This document shows positions 20,001 to 30,610 of a stretch of DNA of 64,000 nt, one piece after another (positions within the stretch are counted from its first letter, which is position 1; each line of letters opens with the position of its first letter). The stretch is from positions 287,807-351,806 of the forward strand of contig RQTK01000516.1 of the NCBI GenBank assembly GCA_003991915.1. The letters are read 5' to 3'. The notes under the pieces were generated by a model. It had not been told where the DNA came from, ran no database searches, and worked only from the letters and a program-made list of their open reading frames with translations. The position numbers and the translations under genes were made by a program. This stretch comes from Elysia chlorotica (Eukaryota; Mollusca; Gastropoda; Plakobranchidae).

Positions 20001-23000
20001 TGTTGATAGAGAAACCTTATTTAAACACACACCTCTTCCCTAAAAGGGAAAGAAAGGCTAGTCAAAGATTGCCCCTGAAAGGAAATAATTTTCAAATTAG
20101 AAGTTTTAGAGGAAGTGTGACTGCAAACTTAATGATGTTATTGAATTTCCTAAACATAGAAAAACTGACAAAACAGAAATGTCTGAAATTATGGATGCTT
20201 ATTAAATTTAGCGAAAGTAATTGTGTTAGCATTGCATAAAATGATGGTTTTAGGGAAGAGGTATGTGTTTAAATAAGGTTTCTCTATCAACAATAATTAT
20301 GGGTGTTTGGAGTTGATCCTATAATATAATCCCCCTTTTGGTGGGGGGTTTTAGGGGGTTGGGGGTGGGAAGGGGGTAAAATTTGAACTACCTGAGCTAC
20401 TGGTGCTTACTAAATGTCTGCTCTTTAATTTTTATTTTGTTTTTGTTTTTTGTTGTTGTTTTTTTTTAACTGGGAGGGGGCGGTACCATTGAACACCGCC
20501 AATGGCACCCGACAGCCAAACACACCTACATTAGAGTAGAAAAGGGCGTGTAACTTGTAATAATGTTGATCTTGTTATGATTGAGAGGAAGGTTCCGACT
20601 AAGAATGGTTCCGTTGCAAACAGTCATAGATCTACTCACTGTCCACAGCGATCCGTGCTTCAAAGACTCGCAGGATAACGACACACAGGCATCGCTAGTC
20701 AGGCAAGTCCAAGACGCGTCGTCTCAAAAGCTGCTTTACTTCGATCTGACTCTCTACGGTCTAGGGATCCCGTCATGCATTGTACTTGGAATGCTTTCCA
20801 GGTCACGTATTTTCTCCTGTAACATAATCCACTCTTTCACCCACTGCCTTTCTATCTTGTTTTTTAATTGATAGAATACATTCTTTGATTATTTTACGCC
20901 ATATAGGGAAAGAGCAGGGGTACCAAGCTTCCCTCAACAACCTAAGACCCTGCAAAAGGTAATAATTTAGACTAAAACATTCGTATGCGTGTGGCAATTT
21001 TGATTTATTTTTTGTTCACAATAACGACAAAAAATCGATGGACATACTGAGCAAAAATCATTCGTTACTTTTTTTTCGTCTTTCTTTTCTCTTCTTCTTT
21101 GATTATTTTACGCCATATAAAAATTATGTTTTCCGAAACCCTTCACTGAGGAGGAGGTAGCTTTTTTTTCTAAACAATTACTTTTCGCTTAGGGTTTTAG
21201 TGCGAGTTTTTTTTTTTTTGTGAATTGTACATCTTTATTAAGCTGCTCCGAAGCTTCGCAGAAGGGAAAGTGGGTGTTTTTTTCAGGCAAGAGCCCAGAT
21301 GCTAACGTTTGGTAGTTTGTTTAACGGGTAGCCACATTTCTTTGTTTTTCGAATAATGTAAAAGATCAAATATAGCTTGAAATGACGCTTTGTATCTGTT
21401 GTTTTTCATGCTTGACGATTCCGTATCGCCTAATAATAACATACCTAATTAAAGAAAAAAAAGTATTGTATATATGGAATGCTATTGTTTTATATGTGCG
21501 CCAATCTAACTCTGATCCAGCATAGAAAGCTTTTGTACATAATATTACATTATTGATCTTGTTCAATTTCGAATTCCATATAAATCTTATTGAAACCCCA
21601 ATTCCATTTTCTTGGAAACTGCAGATCCATCAGCCGCAAACTGCAGCTGTTTATACCGTTATTTGGGTACAACGTCAAGACTGCAGGGATGGTGGCGCTC
21701 ATTTACCTCGACGTTGATATCAATTGGTTTTATCTGCCCTTTGCTGTAGAGGGACTGTCTGGGAACGTGAGTGTCTCTTTCTTTGTTTCTTTCATTTTTT
21801 CTTCCTTCTAAAACTTGTTAGCTTTTTTCCTTCATCACATATACACCATTCCGCGATTGCCATTCAGTTCTGCTAACAAAATGGGTGTAAAATATTCAAC
21901 TGCCTTTATAGATGAAGTAACAAAACATGAAATTGGATATATTTATATGCTCGTAAAAGCACCCAAAAATCGACAAATTATTCAATCAAAGATGTGTTGC
22001 TGTTGTGTTTTTTTTTTTGTTGTTGTTTGTTTTTGCATGTTTCTGCCAGTTCTTTGTATAAACTATTTTTAAGAAGTAAAACTCTTAATTTCCAGTTTGT
22101 GGGCGTCCTGCTTGGATTGTTCCTGTACACTTCTGACATTTCTGGCAGGAGCAGGAGTAGAACCACAGCGATGGTGATATTAGAGGGCGTGAGAGGGAGC
22201 ACTTCAGCAGCACTAAACATTGCTGCCGGTGAATTGATTGAATACTCCGGCTTCGAGCTCCCTGCTTGGATCTCCATGGCATTCTCGGCTGCTGCGTATG
22301 TTGCCAAAATAAGTTGTCTTTGAGAGGGTGGAATGCAGTGTACCTAGACGTATTCTGTATCGTTACAGTAAAGATATTTCCACAATGTGTAAATGCAGGT
22401 TCATTCATCCATGGAGTGGCGTACCGGTGTGGGCTTTGGTAATCATGTCCCTCCACATCTCTATGTTCAGCAACAAGTCGATGCCTTTGCCTCATCCGAT
22501 CGATATTCCATGCCGTGTTCAGATCTGTTCTCTCTGTTTGCGGCTCGCTCTCTTGTCGTTCATTTGTCCAGTTGCAATATGTTGTGGTTTAACGCGTGTT
22601 AGAGTCGGTATTAATCAACCCAAAAAGGGGGGAGGATACAAATGGCCAGAAACTAATTCTTTTGCGATGGGGCACGATTTATTGGAGAACCATCTGCCCT
22701 GCCCTGGCTTTCCGTTTTGTTTTTGTTTTGTTTTTTTTTGTTTTTTTAAAGATCATCATAAATATTTGAACCTTTGAAATGTATGGCAATATACCCCGTA
22801 TATGCCCGTACGTCTTGGTTAAAAAAAAAACAAAAAAAAAAACAAAAAACAAACAAACAAACAAACAAACAAACAAACAAAAAATCATGCTCAAGGGGCG
22901 TGGATTGTAGCAAAAGATAGTGAAAATTAGACAGAACTGCGTAGTCTGTCAATGACCTCAAACTACGGAAACAATGTAGCCCTTACGTCTTGGCTACATA

Positions 23001-26000
23001 TTATAATGTTATGTAAGCGTTGGCAAATTTTATTTGTTTTTTTTTATGTTGTTGTTTGGTTGTTTGTTGTGTGTGTGCTTTTGTGTATTTGTTAATTTAT
23101 GTTGTTGTTTTTTTTTACCTTGCAGTGACACCATGGTTAAGATGGCCAATTTAGTCTGAAAATAAATGTACCATTATATAAAATATACAAAATATATTCA
23201 TATATTTTGACTTTCTCAAGAGTTAAGTTATTTTCATTCGCCGCTATATATTCAATATCATTGATTTTTTCCTGTTTCCAACAGTCTCATGTTAATCCTC
23301 GCACTCCCTAAACGAAAGCCACAAACGGTGGCGCATGCGGCAAGTGACAAAAAGTCAAGCCTCCCGATCGATGGCGAGGATCGTGGATGCTGCAGAAAAT
23401 ACATCTCAGTGTTTCTATTTCCTGCTGGGACCTTCAGCGATCGGAATGTCAAGAAAATGTTCAGATCTGGTCTCATGGCTGCTTTTTTGTTGCTCGTCAC
23501 ATATTTGGGCATTAAAAAGGTGAGTGTTCATTACACCCAACGTCAACAACTAGGCTTTCTCATAAATGGGTTCAAAGACGAACCTCTAACAATTGCACGT
23601 GCTGCCAAATAAAAACTGCCATTTGATGACACCGCCCCCGCTGGAAGGGGAAAGCTGATCTGATCGACTTCGGACCTCCCTATAATAAGACACTATCAGT
23701 ATCGCTTGAGACACCCCCCCCCACACACACACACACACTCACGCGCACAGTGAACGTAAAATAATGTCCATGCCCTTCCGGGTGGTTTTAGCTGGACTCA
23801 GGAAATTACTCGATCGAAGAAAATGAAGAAGACCCTACTAAATGCATTGAATTTGTAACTTTTTTGTAAGAGAGAATATACCTCCGATTTAACGCATCTG
23901 AACTTCCCTTCGGAGATCATACTCAGTGCATCAAATTTATAATTTCTTTTTGTAAGAGAGAATAACGTATTCTAGATTCCCAAGGACAGACACTGGTCTC
24001 AAGAAGACTTAAGAAATCTGATAAATACTTTGTGTGCTGACACCTACCGACAGAGCGGGGATAACTGAACTCTTCTTTTTGGCTGTCACATTATAATGAC
24101 CGAAAAAAACCATAGGGAATTGATGTGCCACAGCATTTGCAGCTTTAACCATTTGGGTTGTATTTTTCGGTGCTACTTTTGCCATTTTCTGTTACAGTTT
24201 TACTACTTTCAAGCAAAACTTTCCACGGGGACATGTTTACTCTCAGGTCTCAAGGAAGATACTGCTATACTTTTTTTGTTTTTGTTTATCTTTCTTGAGA
24301 TCTAGGAATAGGTGCTCCTAGAGTGGGTTATACGAGACTCCGACTCCGCTGTTCACATTGATACTGACGTTGGCTCAATAGGGAAAATACAACAGCCAGA
24401 GCGGGGCCCGCACCTGCGATCTTCCTACTAGAAATCTTGATCCGAGAAAGCGAAGTTCTCTCCTAGGAGTTAAATAGTTCCTTTAAAGCAACAGGACCCC
24501 AGACAGCATACTGGCCCACCAGTAGGGAAACTCGCGGCTGCTAGTGCGGGGCCCGAAACCCGGACCTTCTGGATAAGAAGCCGAGGCTCTAATTCCAGCG
24601 CTAGCTACCCCTCTCCTTCCCTCCCCCAACCCCCAGAAGCGACCCCTATATCCCCTCCTTTTTTCTTCTTTTTTTTAAATTTTTATTATAGGTGCAGTCG
24701 CTATACCTCATGAATGAGCCCATATGTTGGTCTTCGTCTTTGATTGGTTGGTTTTCATTTGCTGGTGACCTGAGCTCCAACCTCTTCACAATTTTTCTCG
24801 GCCCGCTTCTCATTCGATGTCTCCCAGGGATGATTGTCGGGGTGTTCGGCTTGCTCTCGTTCGCCGGGGGGTGTATATTCCTGGCCTTAGCCACCACGGG
24901 ATATGAGCTTTTCTTCCGTGAGCAAGTATACACTAAAAATATAGGCTCCAAATGTTATATAATTTTATACATGAACATGTGTTGTTCAGATCTCAGTGCG
25001 AATAGTCCACATGCAGCATTATATTCGTATACTGCAATCCCAATGAAATCTTGACCAACTTTTGTATCTATTAAAAAAAAACGTTTGTACTATCAAAAAA
25101 TTATAAAGAATGTTTTCTCTTAGTTAAAAAAGTAAACACCTGTATCTTTTTGAGGACTAAATACATCCTGATTTATTTTGAATTTATGTTGTTGCGCACA
25201 TCACTTTGACATACACCATACGCCTATCTACTAGAATCCGGTATAAGATTAATATATTTGTTTCTTTAGAAGTAAACATACTTATTCGTCAATGTTTTTA
25301 CGCAGCTGTTTAAAGAAAAAATGTTATGGCATTCCTTCGCCTTCTACATCATATTTCACGTGGACAACCCCTTAAATCATAGCAACCTATGGGAACGTCT
25401 GAACAGGCATTTTGTTATCGTGGAAGTAGAACTATGCAAAACAGAAGAGTGTTGGCCCCATCATTTTTAACGTTGGTTCTGAAGAAAAAAGTATATTGAG
25501 AATCAAGTTTAACATTCGAGTCTAAACAAGTTGTTTCATTTATTGTTTTTTTTTTTGTGTGTGTGTTTTTTTAACAGAGCCTGCAGTAGTAATCGCAACT
25601 CCTATACCGATGGGCATCATAAGAGGGGAGTTATCGCGCTTAGTTGGTGCTGAAGCCCAAGGTGAGTTGAGATTGTTGCTATAATTATAGAATGTATTGT
25701 CAGAAATGAGAGAGATCGAAAGAGGGAGGGAGAGAGAGAGNNNNAGAAGGGAAGAGGGGGGGGGGGGGGGGGAGGGAGGGAGGAATGGAAGAAAAAAGAA
25801 AAAGGGAAAGTAAACGTTTGACAGATCAAAACATAGTACAGTTTTTACCCATTGTGGCTGGTGTTGTTTTGCGTTGGTGTTTTTTTTTTTGCACTTCTAG
25901 TAAAAACTTTTGATGGAGTAAGAATGAGAGTGGTGATCGAAGCAAGGGATAAAAATTATTTAATAATTGTATCTTACGATTGGGCGTTGGTAAGTCATAC

Positions 26001-26831
26001 ATGTACATGTATTAATTAAACCATAGTTAGGACAGTACGAACATCAAAGAAAAAAGGAGAAAGGGTTGAGATTTCAATTACAAGATTGGTCAAATTCATA
26101 GTTAGCCTTTCCTAAGGCGGGTGTAATAATAAATGCATTCCTGTTTCATACAGGTACACTGTTTGCTACAATAGCTGTTATGGAGAGCTTTAGCTTTGCA
26201 CTGGGCGCAGGCTTTCTTTACGTGTACAACGCAACGCTGGCCTTTTACAAGGGAACGGTAGCGCTTCTTGGAGCTAGCATGCTTGCCTTAGCTGCGTTTA
26301 TACTGATGTAAGGTTTCAAGTTAGTCAATATTGGTACATTTGTAACTTTAATTAGACTTTCAGTTGCGTAACAATCTGAGATAGATACTGTGAACCATGG
26401 ACAGTGAGTAATTAAGATGGGCATAGACGACAAAATCTCATATACTTTTTTTTTTAATTCAAATTCAATTAGCCCCGCCGACTCATGGAAAATAAATAAG
26501 TAAACATTGTAGCCAGCACCATCTCACTCTTCTGAAAATCATGTCATGCACAGAAACGTGGTTGCCAGACATTTTTTCGTGTTAAAAAAATCCCAAAATG
26601 AAACGTTCACAACTTTTAGCGTTTGTGAAATGACTTTGTTCTTTAATAATTTAATATAAAGAAAAAAAACTCTCTGATTGAAAAACAGTACGGTGTAATG
26701 AAATGTATGATTCAAATTTCTCTAAAGATGCATAACTCTCACATTAGAGATGTGAGAAATATAAGGCAATTAAGTTTTTCTCCTCTTTTAGCTATTTCCA
26801 CAGAGTTTGGCTCAAGCACTACAGAGAATAG
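17036..26831 (+). CDS. SLC46-family major facilitator transporter
   Basis: A twelve-helix MFS transporter of the SLC46 family (human members include the proton-coupled folate transporter and lysosomal SLC46A3). Exons: 17036-17697, about 20604-20801, 21625-21766, 22096-22295, 23285-23519, 24692-24917, 25578-25661, 26154-26307 and 26792-26831. Phases agree throughout and the total is about 646 residues. Family marks: DQYVYQRYAID after TM1; MLSRSISRKLQLFIPLFGY (the TM2-3 loop, usually GxxSDRxGRK); YTSDISGRSRSRTTAMVILEG in the TM4-5 region; LYLMNEPICWSSSLIGWFS; and PMGIIRGELSRLVGAEAQGT before the last helices. N-glycosylation sequons NVT and NDT lie in the first loop. It is longer than the usual 450-500 residues because about 175 polar, Ser-rich residues precede TM1. 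The exon 2 acceptor is the weakest point: aags at 20585, 20590 and 20603 all keep frame. The substrate cannot be predicted. Confidence 0.85.
19951..20340. mobile_element. MITE-like element with 86-bp terminal inverted repeats
   Basis: 19960-20045 and 20248-20333 are inverted copies with a single mismatch. A weaker extension pairs CAAAAG at 19951 with CTTTTG ending at 20340. The roughly 200-bp centre has no coding sense. It lies in the first coding intron of the SLC46-like gene. I find no clear target-site duplication, so the family is unknown. The transcript would fold into a long hairpin. Confidence 0.88.
20881..21119. repeat. 25-bp direct repeat pair flanking about 190 bp
   Basis: An identical 25-mer, beginning TTCTTTGATTATTTTACG, occurs at 20881-20905 and 21095-21119, just after SLC46-like exon 2. 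It could be a target-site duplication of an insertion or a small tandem duplication remnant. Confidence 0.8.
23838..23966. repeat. diverged direct repeat in SLC46-like intron
   Basis: Copies at about 23838-23880 and 23929-23966 share GCATYRAATTTRTAAYTT and TTTTGTAAGAGAGAATA. Probably an old local duplication. Confidence 0.6.
24350..24616 (-). mobile_element. tRNA-derived SINE-like repeat, possibly dimeric
   Basis: Read on the minus strand, the head carries an A-box-like TAGCTAGCGCTGG and a B-box-like GGTTTCGGGCC (24548-24566). A second related segment, with the RC of GGGGCCCGCACCTGCGATC near 24405, follows, giving two diverged tRNA-like halves. It lies in the intron just before SLC46-like exon 6. 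Confidence 0.55.
25717..25795. repeat. GA/GGGA-rich microsatellite with a 4-base gap
   Basis: GA repeats run into four unknown bases at 25741-25744, then a poly-G run and GGGA repeats. The gap probably marks an unresolved repeat. Confidence 0.9.
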
Positions 26832-27052
26832 TATCAAACACGACCTACAGTCCCAACATAACAGGAGGATGGAATCTCTAAAAAATTATATTTGTATGAT
26901 TATCACCATGGGGCTGTTCCGTGTTCTAAGCTGTTGGTACATTTTTTAAACTGCAAGTGTCGTCTAAGCAAGCTCCTTAACAGAAGACGGATAAGGTCAG
27001 AAATTGGAAGTCTTGGAGAAAAAGTCAGCAGTTCCCGATAGTGGACGAGGGG

Positions 27053-27262
27053 GGCGCAGTAGCCCTGTGGTAGAACACCCTGACTATGTCGCCCCCTACT
27101 GTTTGGGTTGGTGTTAGTTTAATGTGACCGACTGAGACAAGAGCCATGGTATCCCCGCACTGTCTCGTGAGTGGTAGTACATAAAATTGTCAGACGTCAG
27201 TCTTGAGACCCGTCTATTATATAGCCTATATAGTGTTGATGTTGGACGTTAAAAGAACTCAA
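27053..27262 (+). mobile_element. SINE-like repeat, copy 1
   Basis: The head GCGCAGTAGCCCTGTGGTAG resembles a tRNA A box. The body from 27129 (GACTGAGACAAGAGCCATGG) to GTTGGACGTTAAA near 27253 is shared, at high but imperfect identity, with 53915-54036, so this is a dispersed family. Confidence 0.75.
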
Positions 27263-27779
27263 CTACAACTATAGAGGACGGAATTGAAAGAAAATGTTTC
27301 GGGCTGGTCACAACCTCTGGGTGTAGGACAAAACATGTACATGTAGTGGGTTAGATTTTTCGGCCAAGTTAACATCGATGGGAAGACCTCGTGGAACCTG
27401 GAGAGGAAAAATAAACTGTCCAGAAAAAGGAAAAAAGTGTCATAATCTACATACCGGAGCTATGGTGGTGATTTGTTCTCAAAATGTGCTCGGGCATTAC
27501 ATGAATTTTGATGCTACTGGTACTCCTCTGCAATTAAGAGGATAAATGTGTTGTTGTTTTTTTTTCTAAATGTCTGGAGCACAATGTATTCCCGTATGTA
27601 TCAATTTGTAGTTCTACTTCTAGGTGTACTGTTCCTCTGGGCTAGAAATTGATAATGATGTGAATGTTAAATTTTATTAATTTGACCACTGTGTGATGTA
27701 CTGCTATTGTTAATTTTATTATTCCCATAATGCATATACTGTATCTATATTCTGACAATAATGTTAAATAAGTACATAA

Positions 27780-27785
27780 AATAAA
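27780..27785 (+). promoter_or_regulatory. candidate polyadenylation signal for the SLC46-like gene
   Basis: AATAAA about 950 nt after the stop codon. Chosen by position only; other sites are possible in this AT-rich sequence. Confidence 0.35.
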
Positions 27786-28544
27786 AGAAGATCAAAACTG
27801 TTTTCATTTTTTCTTGAAATTAACAATTATACTAGTAAGTGAATCAAAACAGGGCTTTCGTTATTTAGTAGGCACATCAGCGGCGTTGTCCAGTTAGTAC
27901 AAGCAAACAATTCTGGTGTATAGATGTACTTTTTTCACCTTAATTAATTACATACAGGAAATCTGTTTCCTTGGCAGTGTGATTTTTCGTCGCGAATTAG
28001 AATGCTACCCAACCCCTAACTTTTTTTTTTTATTACCTAACGTTAATAAGTCAAATTTTATAATTTCCTTCTTGCAACCATAACTGTAAACATTGTTTAT
28101 GGGTCAAGGGTTTAGAAAGAGTTTAACATCACATATACGCTGACCAACATGATTTTATTGTCCTATCCTTTGGAGAAGCGAGGGACTTTACTTTATCTTC
28201 ATGATGATGTATTTAAAAAAAAAAGCCACGAATAACTCGTTTTTAAATTATATATCCTCCTTGGCTACACTGACGGAGCCACACCGGGTAGGCCTACATG
28301 TTAGCGGTGAAATAGTTTATTTGAAAGATAAAAAGCTGAAGTTATAAAATCTGCAAAAAATTTATTCTATCTTTATTGGTTCAAATAATATGAATATTGG
28401 AGGGGAAAGAATAAAAGAAGTGCGATTTTATGAGCATTGCTGGCAAAATAACGTGACTCCGTTGAGTGAAGAGAATAATAAAACAACACTAGCAGACTAC
28501 AATCTCAAACTCCGCGTACTGAGAAAACGGGTGGGGGAGAGGGA

Positions 28545-28545
28545 T

Positions 28546-28604
<59 letters not shown>

Positions 28605-28612
28605 GCGAGAGG
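28545..28612. repeat. (GA)n microsatellite
   Basis: A near-pure GA run just before the assembly gap. Confidence 0.93.
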
Positions 28613-28744
28613 GGATGGAAATCTAAATAAGTTAAATGGGTTTACAGCGAGTCTTCCAAAAATTGAATTTGAGTAGCCTTGGTCTACACCAACGTCAGCC
28701 CTTCCACCATCGGGAGGGGGGGGGGGGGGGCACACTGTCGGGGG

Positions 28745-29410
28745 NNNNNNNNNNNNNNNNNNNNNNNNNNNNNNNNNNNNNNNNNNNNNNNNNNNNNNNN
28801 NNNNNNNNNNNNNNNNNNNNNNNNNNNNNNNNNNNNNNNNNNNNNNNNNNNNNNNNNNNNNNNNNNNNNNNNNNNNNNNNNNNNNNNNNNNNNNNNNNNN
28901 NNNNNNNNNNNNNNNNNNNNNNNNNNNNNNNNNNNNNNNNNNNNNNNNNNNNNNNNNNNNNNNNNNNNNNNNNNNNNNNNNNNNNNNNNNNNNNNNNNNN
29001 NNNNNNNNNNNNNNNNNNNNNNNNNNNNNNNNNNNNNNNNNNNNNNNNNNNNNNNNNNNNNNNNNNNNNNNNNNNNNNNNNNNNNNNNNNNNNNNNNNNN
29101 NNNNNNNNNNNNNNNNNNNNNNNNNNNNNNNNNNNNNNNNNNNNNNNNNNNNNNNNNNNNNNNNNNNNNNNNNNNNNNNNNNNNNNNNNNNNNNNNNNNN
29201 NNNNNNNNNNNNNNNNNNNNNNNNNNNNNNNNNNNNNNNNNNNNNNNNNNNNNNNNNNNNNNNNNNNNNNNNNNNNNNNNNNNNNNNNNNNNNNNNNNNN
29301 NNNNNNNNNNNNNNNNNNNNNNNNNNNNNNNNNNNNNNNNNNNNNNNNNNNNNNNNNNNNNNNNNNNNNNNNNNNNNNNNNNNNNNNNNNNNNNNNNNNN
29401 NNNNNNNNNN
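28745..29410. other. assembly gap
   Basis: 666 unknown bases, preceded by a G run at 28719-28730. Any open frame crossing it is meaningless. Confidence 0.99.
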
Positions 29411-29554
29411 GCATTGTACTATAAGTTGATCTATTCATTTCCTCACCCTTTTTAGGTGCGTAGCTTTTGGGTAGCGGTTTGACTAGATGTATGTACATTT
29501 CTTCATCTTCTTATCTTTAACATTAATTTCTGTTCAAATTAAGTTATTGAATAT

Positions 29555-30260
29555 TAGATCTAGATCTAGATTAGTAGGCCTAGCAGGTTTTGCTCACTGT
29601 AGACTAGGTTTTCATGTGCATTTTTTCAAATCAAAATTTGTTATATCTAAAAAATCTAAATACAATTCTAAAGAGGTACAATGTTATTTTTACTAGTATT
29701 CATTTTTATGGTGCATGCGTGCATAGATATATCACTAGTTTTACACAGTAACGTTGGGTGGTTGGCGTTGGTTGCCGACTACAGAGAGTTCTTACGCAAA
29801 GGTTTAGAAAACTCAGTTTTCAGCAACAAAAACCATAAACAGTCAAGGGATGTAAACACCACGTCGCCTGGAAGAGAGATTGCTCCTGCGAACAAAAATA
29901 TTTACTGATCTAGATCTAGGTACTGAACAGTGAACATGGAAGATACGTAGACGCAGAAATTTAAAGACGGGCACTGTACATAACTAGATCTATTTGATCA
30001 AAGTAGATCTACGTATTAAAATTATATATTCGTTACTAATAAAGATCTACATCTAGATATGCCCTTGACCAAGCATATAAATAAAAAATAAATGTTATCC
30101 AGATGTAGAATTTCGATGCGCTCTGATACATTACAAGTCTATAGATCTAGATCTAGAATCTAGAGATCTAGATCTAACTCTCTAGATTTAGAATCTAGAT
30201 TCTAGCCACTCTTAACGTTTATTGGTACAAACAAGGATTAAATGTAGATCTACAACTGGC
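29555..30260. repeat. TCTAGATC palindrome cluster upstream of the amino acid transporter
   Basis: GATCTAGATCTAG-type strings occur near 29560, 29908, 29983, 30005, 30044, 30138-30205 (dense) and 30246. This is the 5' flank of the gene starting at 30611. The motif also marks the CYFIP upstream flank but is sparse elsewhere. Confidence 0.7.
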
Positions 30261-30610
30261 ACCAATCACGAGTTGTGATATTTTATCAATTTATTAAAAC
30301 TTTGAAGAGTTTGTCTTTTAATTAATGAATAATACAAGCTGCAATCATCTTATGACAAGATAAAAACACTTTGGCAAAACATTTAGAGTCAGAAAAATTG
30401 TATCCCTTTTTGTTTATTTTTTCTCCAGGTTCACAGGGCCTACACAATTTTCAAGCAATGACTCATTGCAACAGAATTTTTTTTTTAATTTAAGCCTCTT
30501 TTCAATTCTTCAATGAAACCATAATCAGCACCAGTCAACAAGAGAAAAAACAGTCCTAGATATTGTTGAACAGATCTTAGCCCGAAATAAACAGCTCTTA
30601 TAAATCCAAG

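Larger units (their letters stand above)
26832..30610. other. SLC46-like 3' flank and region before the next gene
   Basis: Probable 3' UTR of the SLC46-like gene follows the stop and contains a SINE-like repeat. The rest up to 30610 holds a GA microsatellite, an assembly gap and TCTAGATC palindromes. No further gene is recognised. A 75-codon frame at 29681-29905 starts with a hydrophobic run but has no other support. Confidence 0.5.

Noticed and set aside
22328..22777. 149-codon frame in an SLC46-like intron
   Set aside because: No family resemblance, and the flanking exons splice in frame without it; possible cryptic exon but unsupported.
28636..29498. Long frames of about 260 codons
   Set aside because: They run through the block of unknown bases.
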